This document shows positions 52,022-61,093 of a DNA stretch of 64,000 nt, piece after piece. Numbering within the stretch: position 1 is the stretch's first letter; the number at the start of each line of letters is the position of its first letter. The stretch lies in the IMG/VR virus record IMGVR_UViG_3300025096_000009, positions 1 to 64,000 of that record; one strand, given 5' to 3'. The notes beneath the pieces are model-generated. The model did no database searches and was not told the DNA's origin. It was given only the letters and a program-made list of their open reading frames with translations. This DNA comes from a virus. A program made the translations under genes and the position numbers.

Positions 52022-52306
52022 CTATATCTTATAAAATGTATATTTCAAAAATAACTCTTCGCCTTTTTTTATAGTTTTGATAGTTCTTATAAAGTAGAAA
52101 TCATCCTCACAATATTTCAGGCAATTAGGTTCATCAGAATGATTTATAAATCCACCTAAAGGTGTTCTATATATCAGCTCATCTATGACGATATGAGACA
52201 TACCTAAGTAGGTTCCGGAAGGGATCTCCTCCTTAGCGAAAAGACCTTGACCTGCTATGGGGCTGTCTTGTATATGTAGACTTTCTGGTAGTGCTTGATA
52301 GCTCAT
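52022..52306 (-). CDS. Compact SET-domain protein
   Basis: 94 residues, nearly all SET domain. SPIAGQGLFAKEEIPSGTYL (GxG at residues 19-21), GFINHSDEPNC (Asn55-His56-Ser57, Asn61) and KKGEELFLKYTFY (Gly82-Glu83, Tyr89). These are the SAM-binding and catalytic motifs of SET lysine methyltransferases. The protein lacks pre- and post-SET parts. The target is unknown; host ribosomal, photosynthetic or nucleoid proteins are possible. Confidence 0.8.
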   Translation of the reverse strand: MSYQALPESLHIQDSPIAGQGLFAKEEIPSGTYLGMSHIVIDELIYRTPLGGFINHSDEPNCLKYCEDDFYFIRTIKTIKKGEELFLKYTFYKI

Positions 52307-52313
52307 AAAAATA

Positions 52314-52337
52314 CCCTACTAAAGAAGATTAGCAGGG
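52314..52337 (-). terminator. Hairpin terminator of the outer-membrane-like gene
   Basis: Stem CCCTACTAA-agaaga-TTAGCAGGG (one G-U pair) lies between the SET and barrel genes. On the minus strand it is followed by TATTTTTATG; on the plus strand by a T-rich stretch, so it may work both ways. It would end transcripts of the 52362 gene. Confidence 0.65.
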
Positions 52338-52361
52338 CACCTTTTGTTTTTTAAAGTTTGA

Positions 52362-52748
52362 TTAGAACTTATATTTGGCTCCTAACTTAGTTCCCCAAGA
52401 AGAGTCATCTGAAGTGTCTGAATCAGCAGTTAGTAGTGATACTTCACCGTAGAAGTTTAGCTTTTCAGTAGCGTCAACATTGGCGCCAACCTTACCAGAG
52501 AATCTCCAGTCGCTATCAACACCATCAGCAGCAACGATTGCTGGACCACCTTGAACATAATATCCAAAACCTTCATTACCACCTTCATACCCTACGTGCA
52601 GGTCGGTAGTTGTGTTTGTATAATTGCTCCCACTATATGAGGAGTTGGCTTCAGTATTAACATAAAGTCCACCAGCAAAAGCAGCAGGGGCAGCTATAGA
52701 AGCAGCAGCTGCAAGCATTAAAGGTTTAATCATTGTTTTTTTGATCAA
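52362..52748 (-). CDS. Secreted outer-membrane-like beta protein
   Basis: 128 residues. Signal peptide of about 25 residues (KPLMLAAAASIAAPAAFA), then alternating strands (GFGYYVQGGPAIVAADGVD; KVGANVDATEKLNFYGEVSL) and a terminal Phe, as in outer-membrane proteins. The number of strands is small for a complete barrel. Similar secreted proteins occur in cyanophages. A role at the host surface is likely. Confidence 0.6.
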   Translation of the reverse strand: MIKKTMIKPLMLAAAASIAAPAAFAGGLYVNTEANSSYSGSNYTNTTTDLHVGYEGGNEGFGYYVQGGPAIVAADGVDSDWRFSGKVGANVDATEKLNFYGEVSLLTADSDTSDDSSWGTKLGAKYKF

Positions 52749-52807
52749 AAAATTTTAAGATACTGCTACGCTAACATCCCAAAACCCAGATGTAGGAAGG
52801 GTTTTGC

Positions 52808-55396
52808 TTATGCCAATTTATTTTCTGGCAGTATGGTAGGAGCATCCTCATGTTTCTGATCTGATTTTCTGACGGCTAAACCTTTGATAAAAGGTCGTCC
52901 CTGCTTGGTGAAATGGCTTATATTTTTCATATCTAATTGGTTCTTACAGCAGTCAAGCAGTAGTGCAATAAAACGTTTTTGACCTACCGGTTTTGATCCT
53001 GTGTCCTCACAGTAAGAGCAATAGCTTGCATAGAGATGATAGCTACTATTGCAATAACGCTCCTTAGCATCTTTCGCAGCTGGTATTTTTTTACCAACGG
53101 AAGAAACGACGTCAGGATTGTGAATTACTTCAGACTGGAGCCATTCAATTAGGTTGTTGCTATTGAGAAGAATCTCATTACGAACTCTCTTTAATGAATG
53201 TACTTTTTCGTAGGTATCGAGGAGATATTCGCGCATCGATTCGGTCTTCATTTCCAAAACCCAGTTAACTAATCCTGGTAAATAGTTCTTCCATAAGCCT
53301 TTTACAACACCACTTTCGAGTTTGATCATCTCTTTGGCTTCAGAATTTTTATCCCATAATGACCGGTTAAACTCGACAGTTAGGCGGCGACGTGTCAGGC
53401 CAGAAGTGTTGTCGGTTGTCTGGATTGGTTCATTGGCGCAGACCATAACCATGCCTGTATAGACGAAAGGTTCACCAACATTTTTATTTTTTTCTTCAAA
53501 TCTTAGATTGTCTCCTCCAGTTAGAGCTTTGAAAATTTGAGCTGATCCTCCATAACGTTCTGAGTCATTAATTAGAGTTAGCCGCTTACCTTTAATGGAT
53601 GCAACTTCGAAACGACTTTGCTCTAGCTGATTCAATGTTGTACTGGCATAGTTACCATTTCCAACGAGTGCACAGCATAAATTGGCGAAGGTTGACTTTC
53701 CTCTACCACCTGGACCTATGACTTCTAAGAATCGTTGTAGCTCATGCCCCTGACCGATCAGGCATGCCTTTAACCAAGCTCGTAGAACTTGTACCCTTTC
53801 TTCATCTCCGAACTGTGTACGCTTCAACCAGTCGATGATGGGACCGGGGGTTGCATTTGGATCATAGTCAAAATCTAATCCCCAAGTTAGGTAATGTTCG
53901 GCGTTGTGCTCGAGAAATTCTCCAGTACTTACTTCGAGTACTCCATTACGGAAGGCGAGACGATCATCATCGTCATCCCAGTAGGTGTGAGTGATATAAG
54001 CCTGTGTCAGATTAACTACATCGTTGAGTAAATGAGATGTAAAACCACCTGGGGTAGGGATATTTTCCCTTAAAAAGAGGTCCTGTACGAAGTGTTTGTA
54101 TTCTTGTCGATAGTCTTCACGTCTCCATGTTCCTTTACTGTTCTGATAGAACATGAAGGTGTCGAATTTAGGGTCATAGCGCCAACCACATTCGATCACC
54201 ATTCCAGTAACGAATTCGGCTAGTTCGGAGGCGGGTGGTGTCTTTGGTTTTCTTCTACCTTTGACAGCTTGTTCTATCTCTGAGACATCTTCTTTCGTTG
54301 GCGTACCAATTATTTCTTTTAGTGCGGTGTTTAAATCTTGGATCTGTTTTTTCTGTGGAGTTCCTTTCTCCTTAAAGAGAGCTTTAGCGCGTTGAGCTAA
54401 TACTTCAGGGGAAGATTCGACAACAAAGCCACCAAATTCAACGAATCCATCTTCTTTAGCTTTTGCTCTGAGTGTTTGTAGTCCTGCACCTCCTTCTGGG
54501 TTTGGTCCACCAGGCATTCTCTCAAAAGTTTCCCATTTTTGTTCACAGACACCGACTTCAAAGTTAGGTGCCTCAGAAGACCATTCGACCCATTCTGCTA
54601 ATAAGGTTTCATCAATTTGATGTAGGGCAGCTCCTACAGTTATCCATTCTTCATAGTCAATTGCTCGTTCTGGTTTGAGGTGGTCCAGATAGACTTTAGT
54701 TTCAGCTAGTAAGTCCTCTTTCTGATATTCAGATCCGTCTTCATAGCTGATATTAACTTGTTGAGTAACAACGCCAGATGATGGAGTTTTGCGATACTTA
54801 TTAGTTGGGAAACTCTTAGCAATTGCTTGATATAGCCATTCTGGTAGTTCAGGAGGATTCTTTGCATGTTCAAATCCACCATTAGTAGTAGTGTGATAGC
54901 CCTCTGTATCAGGGTGACTACCCATAATTGCTCCCTGACGAGAGCGGAAGAGTATTTCGAATGCTGGAATATCAATCTTAATAGTTGCTTTATCTGGTAA
55001 TAAGCGAATCTTTGAAGATGGAATGCTATATAGCATCCTCTGACGTCCTGGTTTTCCAGATGAGATTGTTAAGGTTGGAGGAAATATTGCATCTAATGGA
55101 GCCCCACCTAATTTTTCAAGTTCAGGGATAGCTTCAGGTCCATCTATATCAATCCAAATAAGACCGCCTTCATTAGAGCATTGACCGCTAATTAGACCTA
55201 CACCAGTTGCATTTCCGGCTTCTAGTTCTTGTTTTATGCGCTCTACAGAGTAAGGATGGGACGTCCAGCCAGCTATATAAGCTCTCTTATCTTTTAAAGG
55301 AGTCAACGGCCAATGAGCCGGAATCAGGTCGAGATTGATCTCTCCTGGCTTTAAATTGCTATCAGGTTTTTGCGGATCTGGTGAGGCGATTGGCAC
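52808..55396 (-). CDS. Primase-polymerase/D5-type helicase
   Basis: 862 residues. Residues about 28-200 are a prim-pol domain (WIDIDG, Asp83 and Asp85). Residues 240-312 form a PriCT-2-type segment (YEEWITVGAALHQ). Residues 460-720 are a D5/SF3-like helicase with Walker A GPGGRGKST (561-569) and LINDSE (608-613). One protein would lay primers and unwind the fork. It follows the exonuclease gene. Confidence 0.88.
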   Translation of the reverse strand: MPIASPDPQKPDSNLKPGEINLDLIPAHWPLTPLKDKRAYIAGWTSHPYSVERIKQELEAGNATGVGLISGQCSNEGGLIWIDIDGPEAIPELEKLGGAPLDAIFPPTLTISSGKPGRQRMLYSIPSSKIRLLPDKATIKIDIPAFEILFRSRQGAIMGSHPDTEGYHTTTNGGFEHAKNPPELPEWLYQAIAKSFPTNKYRKTPSSGVVTQQVNISYEDGSEYQKEDLLAETKVYLDHLKPERAIDYEEWITVGAALHQIDETLLAEWVEWSSEAPNFEVGVCEQKWETFERMPGGPNPEGGAGLQTLRAKAKEDGFVEFGGFVVESSPEVLAQRAKALFKEKGTPQKKQIQDLNTALKEIIGTPTKEDVSEIEQAVKGRRKPKTPPASELAEFVTGMVIECGWRYDPKFDTFMFYQNSKGTWRREDYRQEYKHFVQDLFLRENIPTPGGFTSHLLNDVVNLTQAYITHTYWDDDDDRLAFRNGVLEVSTGEFLEHNAEHYLTWGLDFDYDPNATPGPIIDWLKRTQFGDEERVQVLRAWLKACLIGQGHELQRFLEVIGPGGRGKSTFANLCCALVGNGNYASTTLNQLEQSRFEVASIKGKRLTLINDSERYGGSAQIFKALTGGDNLRFEEKNKNVGEPFVYTGMVMVCANEPIQTTDNTSGLTRRRLTVEFNRSLWDKNSEAKEMIKLESGVVKGLWKNYLPGLVNWVLEMKTESMREYLLDTYEKVHSLKRVRNEILLNSNNLIEWLQSEVIHNPDVVSSVGKKIPAAKDAKERYCNSSYHLYASYCSYCEDTGSKPVGQKRFIALLLDCCKNQLDMKNISHFTKQGRPFIKGLAVRKSDQKHEDAPTILPENKLA

Positions 55397-55510
55397 TTTG
55401 TCGTTCTTCGTATATTAGGTAATTACACCAGCAGTAGCGTAGCTCTTTTTCGCCGATGCGCTAGGTGTGCTGCATCACTAATTTATAGGGAGTGCATTTA
55501 TCCTTCAATT

Positions 55511-56344
55511 TTAGGCGGCATCTCCATCTATTCCTTCCATTTCAACTTTTGCTGCTTCTTGAGCTGGAAGGATCTCGTTGTAGTACTTGTTGACTGCCTC
55601 AAGCCACTTTTGTTTGTATTTTTCGATCGTTGTGTTTTGGATTACAAATACTTGACTGCTATCTCGTGTTGCAACGAACGTCATACACAATTCAGGTTTA
55701 AAACCAATGGTGTGTTCTAGGGCTAATGCATAAGCTGCAAGTTGTAATTGACACTTTGTATATTTCATAAATCCTGCTCGTCTCTTCCCATACTCTGCTT
55801 TAGGAGTATCGGATCCTGGCCATCTGGAGTAGTACGGCCCATTACTTGTTTTCAAATCTCCGAGTACTAATTGACCCTTATATTCAGCGACAATATCGGG
55901 TGCACCTGCCCATCCTTGTTTTTGCTCTTCATCCATCCCTGGATGCCATACACGGGAGATTCCATCGCCTCCCATTGTCCAACCATAGTCATCAGGTTTA
56001 ACAGGATTCTCTGCCCATATAACGTTCTCTAATTTATCAAGATTATCTGATAGTCCATCCCAAAATTCTGCAATTTCTGGATTATCAATTTGAGGATTTT
56101 TTTCAACGCCTAATAAATATTCTTCCATGAGCGAGTGAACTTTTGTTCCTCTAGCTGCAGCTGCTTCTCTTCCACCAGGATTCTTTTTAGCCCATCTTTC
56201 TAAGGCTGCTTTACTTCCAGAGGTAGCTGAAAGAATTGTAGTAACAGAAGGTAGTGCTCCATAGGGAGTTTTGTAGTGTCTTGACCCACCAATTGTTACT
56301 CGAGTGTCTCCTTTGGAGCGATAATCCAAATCATTACTAGACAC
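55511..56344 (-). CDS. RecB-like PD-(D/E)XK exonuclease
   Basis: 277 residues. AARGTKVHSLMEEYL (His70), GAPDIVAEY (Asp150), LGDLKTS (Asp163, Lys165) and QLQLAAYALA are the motifs of RecB/Cas4-like nucleases. Phage homologues recombine, repair or degrade host DNA. It lies between small genes and the primase-helicase. Confidence 0.8.
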   Translation of the reverse strand: MSSNDLDYRSKGDTRVTIGGSRHYKTPYGALPSVTTILSATSGSKAALERWAKKNPGGREAAAARGTKVHSLMEEYLLGVEKNPQIDNPEIAEFWDGLSDNLDKLENVIWAENPVKPDDYGWTMGGDGISRVWHPGMDEEQKQGWAGAPDIVAEYKGQLVLGDLKTSNGPYYSRWPGSDTPKAEYGKRRAGFMKYTKCQLQLAAYALALEHTIGFKPELCMTFVATRDSSQVFVIQNTTIEKYKQKWLEAVNKYYNEILPAQEAAKVEMEGIDGDAA

Positions 56345-56399
56345 GTCGCTCGATATATAGATCTAAAGGAGAATAACCCTCCTAAATCTTGGCTATCTT

Positions 56400-56597
56400 C
56401 TATGCTCTATACATATCCTCTTCAAGTTGTAAATCAACTAGATGTTCTTTAGCTTCTTCTATGTTGTTAAAGAATTTACAGATACCTGTGTAGCAACTTA
56501 GATATCTCTCGAATGTTGTCTTTCCGCCTGTTAAAGGATAGCTATGAACTGTACCTCCTTTAGGGGTTGTTAGTAGTAGTTGTGGCATGTCATTCAT
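56400..56597 (-). CDS. Small hypothetical protein
   Basis: 65 residues: beta start (MNDMPQLLLTTPKGGTVHSY), helical end (NIEEAKEHLVDLQLEEDMYR). Start overlaps the previous gene's stop. Confidence 0.45.
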   Translation of the reverse strand: MNDMPQLLLTTPKGGTVHSYPLTGGKTTFERYLSCYTGICKFFNNIEEAKEHLVDLQLEEDMYRA

Positions 56598-56926
56598 CAG
56601 TCATGCTCCACTTCTGGTGGTCTTTCTTTTGGACCTTCTTTCGGTCCTTCTACAAAGCAGTTTTCAATGTTTTGGGCAAATTGCATACTTTGAAATTGTC
56701 CTACGTGTGCTTGTATTCTTGCATGGATGTCAAATGCTGACTTAATAGCGTCTTCTGGACTAATCATTAGCTTTGAGTTAGCAAGTAGACCGGAAGTTAA
56801 GATCGTGATTGCTAATTCCTGAGAATTAATGGTGAAAGCACGGAGAGATTTACCATTATCAGTGAAGGATGATACTAAAAAATCTAGGTGTTCCAGATTT
56901 GGATCAGGGGTGGCATGTTCGGGCAT
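56597..56926 (-). CDS. Small helical hypothetical protein
   Basis: 109 residues, helical middle and an acidic, Pro-rich tail (EGPKEGPKERPPEVEHD). No domain recognised; in the replication unit. Confidence 0.45.
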   Translation of the reverse strand: MPEHATPDPNLEHLDFLVSSFTDNGKSLRAFTINSQELAITILTSGLLANSKLMISPEDAIKSAFDIHARIQAHVGQFQSMQFAQNIENCFVEGPKEGPKERPPEVEHD

Positions 56927-56928
56927 AA

Positions 56929-57171
56929 TTAGTCTTCTAAATTGCGAATGTGATATAGAGCGATGGTACTTCTTCTAATTACAGGGGTTAAGAGTCCTTC
57001 GTCTTTAAGGGCATGGATTCGACGTTGAATAGTCCTGTGATTGCGACCAAATTTTTTAACTACTTCCGTTATAGGTATGAGCACTAAGTGATTCCCTTCG
57101 AAATCAGTGGATACTTCTAGGAGGTAGGTATGGATATCCTTGGCCAGATCATCCATGAGATTTGCCATCAT
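56929..57171 (-). CDS. Helix-turn-helix protein
   Basis: 80 residues. ITEVVKKFGRNHRTIQRRIH and ALKDEGLLTPVIRR form a helix-turn-helix plus wing. A small transcription regulator, possibly of the replication unit itself. Confidence 0.6.
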   Translation of the reverse strand: MMANLMDDLAKDIHTYLLEVSTDFEGNHLVLIPITEVVKKFGRNHRTIQRRIHALKDEGLLTPVIRRSTIALYHIRNLED

Positions 57172-57205
57172 TTTTTTCTCGTGTATTTTTGATTCTACGG
57201 TTGTC

Positions 57206-57433
57206 TTACTCTTCTTCTTCTGAACGTTGCTGGTACTTCAGTACGTTATTTTTAGCTGTTTGAAGATCCATGGTCCAACAGTCTTCCCAGTCATAGACTT
57301 TGCTGGGATATTTAAAGAGGACGTGGCCTGTGTTTCCATGTTTTAAACTTTTTATTTCGTAATCAGAGAATATTACTGAATCGAGGATTTCCGATGGTCC
57401 TCCTCGATAGCGGAGTTTTTTCGAATGTCTCAC
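57206..57433 (-). CDS. Small hypothetical protein
   Basis: 75 residues: RYRGGPSEILDSVIFSDYEI, then YDWEDCWTMDLQTAKNNVLK. No family recognised. Confidence 0.45.
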   Translation of the reverse strand: MRHSKKLRYRGGPSEILDSVIFSDYEIKSLKHGNTGHVLFKYPSKVYDWEDCWTMDLQTAKNNVLKYQQRSEEEE

Positions 57434-57475
57434 TGTTGAGCTGCAACAACAAGACTACAATATCTGGCCTAATCT

Positions 57476-57721
57476 TTACCGGTCGTAGAGATCATACTGA
57501 TCTTCAAGACTTCTGTTTGACTGAGCCATTTTGATGGCTTTTTGACTAGGTCTATTAGGTGGAGTCAGATCCCACTTAGACTTTTCGTTTTTCTTTTTTG
57601 CAGAGTTCTCGATGAGGTCGTGCATTCTTTTCCTATGCGGTTCCATTGATTTTAGTAACAGTGAATGTGTAATCACCTTTAGGTTTTTTGTATCTTTATT
57701 AATAATATGGGATTGATACAA
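57476..57721 (-). CDS. Small basic hypothetical protein
   Basis: 81 residues, Lys/Arg/Asn-rich, ending EDQYDLYDR. No family recognised. Confidence 0.42.
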   Translation of the reverse strand: MYQSHIINKDTKNLKVITHSLLLKSMEPHRKRMHDLIENSAKKKNEKSKWDLTPPNRPSQKAIKMAQSNRSLEDQYDLYDR

Positions 57722-57737
57722 GTTGCCAATTATTTCT

Positions 57738-58340
57738 TTACACTCCTTTTTTTATTCTCTTTCTCAAGCCATAAATAAGTGAGACTCTTTGGACTAGACG
57801 TGAGGATTCTGGTGCTTCTTTTGGATGATTTGATAGGACTTTTCGGATTTGATCTCGGTCTGGAAGTTCCTCTTGTTTTTGATCAAGTATTGAATTATCG
57901 ATCGCTCTGGAGATTACGGTTCTTTTGTAGAGGCTATATTTTTCTTTCTCGGTACGAGACCATTTATCGAAGTTGTCTACGAGTTTTGATTTGACTGGTC
58001 TGATTGTTGCTTGATACTTGCTTCCAGTAGGTTTTGAGCTTATTAATTGTCTTTCATATGCCATTTTAATAATGTTAATAACATTCTTTCTTTTCTTTTT
58101 CCAGTACTCATAGGTATTTTTGATCTCCCGAGATTCCTTTTCTAGTTGATCTAAGCATTTATCACATTCTTTAATAACACCAATAATGGCGTCAAATTTC
58201 GACTCTTCTCGAGATTTTAGAGCTTGCCAGACTTCTTCTAGCTCAGCTTTTTCTTCTTCATTTAGGTCCGGTAGTTCTAATAGGTAGTCAATTTGTTTGC
58301 CCTGTTCTAAAAGCTGTAGATAGGAGACTGGATCTGCCAT
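57738..58340 (-). CDS. Gp157-like protein (Siphovirus Gp157 family)
   Basis: 200 residues. The charged helical pattern EEKAELEEVWQALKSREES, KFDAIIGVIKECDKCLDQLE and a central coiled coil fits the Gp157 family found in phage replication modules, sometimes with resistance functions. Function unresolved. The ATG directly abuts the stop of the upstream 38-residue gene. Confidence 0.5.
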   Translation of the reverse strand: MADPVSYLQLLEQGKQIDYLLELPDLNEEEKAELEEVWQALKSREESKFDAIIGVIKECDKCLDQLEKESREIKNTYEYWKKKRKNVINIIKMAYERQLISSKPTGSKYQATIRPVKSKLVDNFDKWSRTEKEKYSLYKRTVISRAIDNSILDQKQEELPDRDQIRKVLSNHPKEAPESSRLVQRVSLIYGLRKRIKKGV

Positions 58341-58457
58341 CTATTTTCCTTGACCTCTATACTTCTTTTTACCTTTCCATGCATAGGAGCCTCTTTTACG
58401 TCTACCATTTCCGATAGAGGTTTTTTTAGGTACACTATCTGAGACTTTCTTAAGCAT
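58341..58457 (-). CDS. 38-residue basic cyanophage protein
   Basis: MLKKVSDSVPKKTSIGNGRR then KRGSYAWKGKKKYRGQGK: very basic, Lys/Arg/Gly-rich. I recall similar short proteins in cyanophages. Stop and the next start are adjacent (TAG-ATG). May bind nucleic acid. Confidence 0.55.
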   Translation of the reverse strand: MLKKVSDSVPKKTSIGNGRRKRGSYAWKGKKKYRGQGK

Positions 58458-58544
58458 TCTTTACTAAAAGATGTGCATTAATCTTAGAGTTTGTTCGGGG
58501 TATGTCAATAACCTTAGGTAGACTTAGTAATAGGTCTTTTATTT

Positions 58545-58793
58545 ATGGCATCTTTTCAGCTAATAGAACTTTCCTTTGAGCCCATCGATTTCGAACCTAC
58601 TTTGGAAGATGAGTTCACTATGAAAGCAGTCTCAAATGAGATTGAAGCGGTGGAAGATATTGAACATTTACGTACTGGCGCAATGAATTTATTAAAGATT
58701 TCAATGCATCGTCAGGCTGTTATCCGTGGCCTCTGTAGGAGGTTGGCAGAGCTAGAAACTAAGGGCGTTACTACAACACAACATAGAGATTGA
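58545..58793 (+). CDS. Conserved picocyanobacterial/cyanophage small protein
   Basis: 82 residues, plus strand within a minus region. LEDEFTMKAVSNEIEAVEDI and HLRTGAMNLLKISMHRQAVI form two helices. The layout distantly recalls NblA (phycobilisome degradation) but no decisive motif is seen. Ends with TGA overlapping the next TTG start. Confidence 0.5.
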   Translation: MASFQLIELSFEPIDFEPTLEDEFTMKAVSNEIEAVEDIEHLRTGAMNLLKISMHRQAVIRGLCRRLAELETKGVTTTQHRD

Positions 58794-58930
58794 ATCCAAA
58801 AAAACAGCATAAAAAATTGGTCAGATTAACGACCAAAGCAGAGTTATGTCTTTCTAGGAAAGAAGCAAAGAAGATTATTAGTAAAGCCGATAAGGCTCAA
58901 TCTAAGTTATCTTCCTCAGTTAATCCTTGA
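58790..58930 (+). CDS. 46-residue Lys-rich protein, TTG start
   Basis: TTG at 58790 overlaps the previous TGA (TTGA). Encodes NPKKQHKKLVRLTTKAELCL then SRKEAKKIISKADKAQ: strongly basic and helical. Overlap coupling and composition suggest it is real. Confidence 0.45.
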   Translation: MNPKKQHKKLVRLTTKAELCLSRKEAKKIISKADKAQSKLSSSVNP

Positions 58931-59034
58931 AGCGAAAGTCCAATTAAGCTCACGATCAAGACAGCAGCCCCTGCTCCTATGGATAGGAACAGAAGCTTTG
59001 TCATGACAACGTATAGAGTTGTTTCTTGAAGCAT
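58897..59034 (-). CDS. 45-residue single-pass membrane protein
   Basis: MLQETTLYVVMTKLLFLSIG then AGAAVLIVSLIGLSLQ: one strong membrane helix, acidic tail. ATG directly follows the stop of the 348-residue gene (TAAATG). Overlaps the plus-strand 58790 gene by 34 bp. Photosystem-type small proteins were considered but no match is convincing. Confidence 0.45.
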   Translation of the reverse strand: MLQETTLYVVMTKLLFLSIGAGAAVLIVSLIGLSLQGLTEEDNLD

Positions 59035-60081
59035 TTACTTCAGGCCACCAGCGAGTGCACCGGTTTCGTCTCGTTCTCCTATGGATGGAGCAAGGATTGC
59101 TACAGTCCCTTGAGGTTGTAATGCTGGAACTCCATCAGCAATTCCATAAGCACCTGCAAGTTTTGCAGCTTCTTGTGCACTATGCTTATTAATATAATCG
59201 CTTAGAAAATCATCTTTTTGTTGTTGCCAAGCTAACTCCCAATCTTTTTTATGAAGAGTATATTTAAATACCTCTTGTTCTGCTGATTTTCTATCTGTAT
59301 ATTCAGGAGTCAATACACTTTCAACGCCAGCATAAGAATATGTTTTTCCAGTTAGCTCATTTGTATCTTTGATAATTTTAAATCTAGGGCAAAAAGCATA
59401 GATAACGTGTGCTTCTTTGGAGAATTTTGCTGCAGCTCCTAGATCTTGTGCTCTGCTCATACATTTATCCATGTTGTTATAGAATTTTGTTAGAGATTCG
59501 CTAACACTGCGACTTACTGAAGGACTAAGTGTTAGAACAATAGGAACTTCATGTGCTAATTCATTCTCTTTGGTAAGAATGTTAACTAGATATTTCCGTC
59601 TAGTACTATATTTTGATTGTCTTGGATTGGGTTTTGCGTTAGCAGCTGCAATTTTCTCTGCGTTAAATGCGTCTTTTATAGGCTCCATACTGAGATCACC
59701 GACGGTAATATTCATGCTTCTCCCCTTATTGTTTTTAATAGAATTATCAATTACGAGTATTCCAGAGGCATGAATAATTTGGAGACGTGGAGCAACAAAG
59801 CAATGCATTGTTTCTCTATCTCCTCCGTCGAAAATATGTACACGATTCCAATGAACCGTATTTTCTTCAAAATCGTCTTCTTTAGCAGTCCATTTACATC
59901 CTTTTAGATCTGATTCTCTAATAGCAAGATAAGCAAGGTCGTCTCTTGTATCATAAAGAGGCTGTAATGTTCCTAGACCTTGGATACCTTCTCTGTATTC
60001 TGGACTATTGAACATTGCAAAGTCGTCAAAACTGCGTGTTTCAAGAGAAGAGTTGTTTTTAGTTGTTTTAGCTGGGGTCAT
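59035..60081 (-). CDS. Replication-module protein, cyanobacterial DUF5895-like
   Basis: 348 residues. FDDFAMFNSPEYREGIQGLG, DETHRVHIFDGG-type acidic start and RLQIIHASGILVIDN fit a family seen in cyanobacteria and their phages, tentatively DUF5895. It follows the SSB-like gene. Possibly a DNA-binding or annealing protein. Confidence 0.4.
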   Translation of the reverse strand: MTPAKTTKNNSSLETRSFDDFAMFNSPEYREGIQGLGTLQPLYDTRDDLAYLAIRESDLKGCKWTAKEDDFEENTVHWNRVHIFDGGDRETMHCFVAPRLQIIHASGILVIDNSIKNNKGRSMNITVGDLSMEPIKDAFNAEKIAAANAKPNPRQSKYSTRRKYLVNILTKENELAHEVPIVLTLSPSVSRSVSESLTKFYNNMDKCMSRAQDLGAAAKFSKEAHVIYAFCPRFKIIKDTNELTGKTYSYAGVESVLTPEYTDRKSAEQEVFKYTLHKKDWELAWQQQKDDFLSDYINKHSAQEAAKLAGAYGIADGVPALQPQGTVAILAPSIGERDETGALAGGLK

Positions 60082-60129
60082 TGCTTGGATGATTAGTGTT
60101 TGTTAAAAGGATAGCGATGTTTGGGATTT

Positions 60130-60849
60130 TTAGAAAGGGATATCATCCTTAGGAGGATTTTTAATATCCACAGGTTTTGCAATTGCTTGTTGATGAGGTG
60201 AGTCAAAAATCTCAGCCTTATCAAAGGATGCAATTGGTGGATTCTTTTCTTCAGTCTTTTGATTCTTACCAAAGAAGGAATACTGAGCAGATCTAACTCT
60301 GATTTTGTAGTTAGTTCTTACATTGCCTTCTTTGTCAGTCCAATGATCAAATTTAAGAGTTCCTCCTAAGGACATTTGTCTACCTACAAAGAGGAATTTC
60401 TTCATACGTCCTGCATCGTCACCCCAGCTTTCAATACGGAAGCCAAGACTGTCTTGCCAATCATGCTTAAGGGTTTTCTGTTTAGGAGCTTGGCACATTA
60501 AGCCAAAGTTAAAGCAGTCTTCTCTGCGTTGTTCTCCTATAAAACCAACTCCACCTGCTAGGTGAACATGATTCAGAGTTGTGCCTTCTTTGATTATCTG
60601 TAGAGGCTGAACTGGGACGATATACATCTTTTGATCTTCATTCGGATAAAGACGTCCATTTATTAGTACGTTTAAACCTTCTGTGAAGGCACCCGGAGCA
60701 CAGCTATCTCCAGCTGCATAACTAGGGATAACGAAGATCGGTATTATAGGAGTTTTTCCAGTACTTGGAATTTCAAAGCGCAGTGTTCGTAGACCTGACT
60801 CCATTGCGGAATCTCCGGTGTACTTGGCGCATGCATTAATAATGTTCAT
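60130..60849 (-). CDS. Single-stranded DNA-binding-like protein
   Basis: 239 residues. Beta-rich body (IPIFVIPSYAAGDSCAPGAF; RMKKFLFVGRQMSLGGTLKF) compatible with OB folds, then a Pro/Lys-rich linker and the C-terminal tip KDDIPF. SSB proteins end in DDIPF, which binds partner enzymes. No classic SSB motif seen in the body. Confidence 0.6.
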   Translation of the reverse strand: MNIINACAKYTGDSAMESGLRTLRFEIPSTGKTPIIPIFVIPSYAAGDSCAPGAFTEGLNVLINGRLYPNEDQKMYIVPVQPLQIIKEGTTLNHVHLAGGVGFIGEQRREDCFNFGLMCQAPKQKTLKHDWQDSLGFRIESWGDDAGRMKKFLFVGRQMSLGGTLKFDHWTDKEGNVRTNYKIRVRSAQYSFFGKNQKTEEKNPPIASFDKAEIFDSPHQQAIAKPVDIKNPPKDDIPF

Positions 60850-60851
60850 AG

Positions 60852-61022
60852 TTAGGCAACTAGGTCAAATTTTTTTTCTAATCGAGATTGGAACTCTCTC
60901 AAGATTGCTTCAATGTTGAAGTTTGCATGATCTCGCAGATCTAGAAAACCTTCTTGGAGCGAGTTTAATTCTTCATCAGACATTTCGGAGAGTGAGTGGT
61001 GCTTTTTGGTTCGTGGTGGCAT
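60852..61022 (-). CDS. 56-residue charged protein
   Basis: MPPRTKKHHSLSEMSDEELN and a helix (EGFLDLRDHANFNIEAIL), Lys/Glu-rich end. Between the SSB-like gene and the plus-strand island; same strand as the former. Confidence 0.5.
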   Translation of the reverse strand: MPPRTKKHHSLSEMSDEELNSLQEGFLDLRDHANFNIEAILREFQSRLEKKFDLVA

Positions 61023-61093
61023 GAGATATTTTTGTTCATAAGGACTGTACTTGGATAATCTAAAATAAACAAGAGATATTAATTAAAAAAATA

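Noticed and set aside
58545-58793. NblA phycobilisome-degradation protein
   Set aside because: Only a loose helical resemblance; not enough to name it.
58897-59034. Photosystem small subunit (PsbN, PsbJ and similar)
   Set aside because: One-helix layout fits but no signature residues match those subunits.
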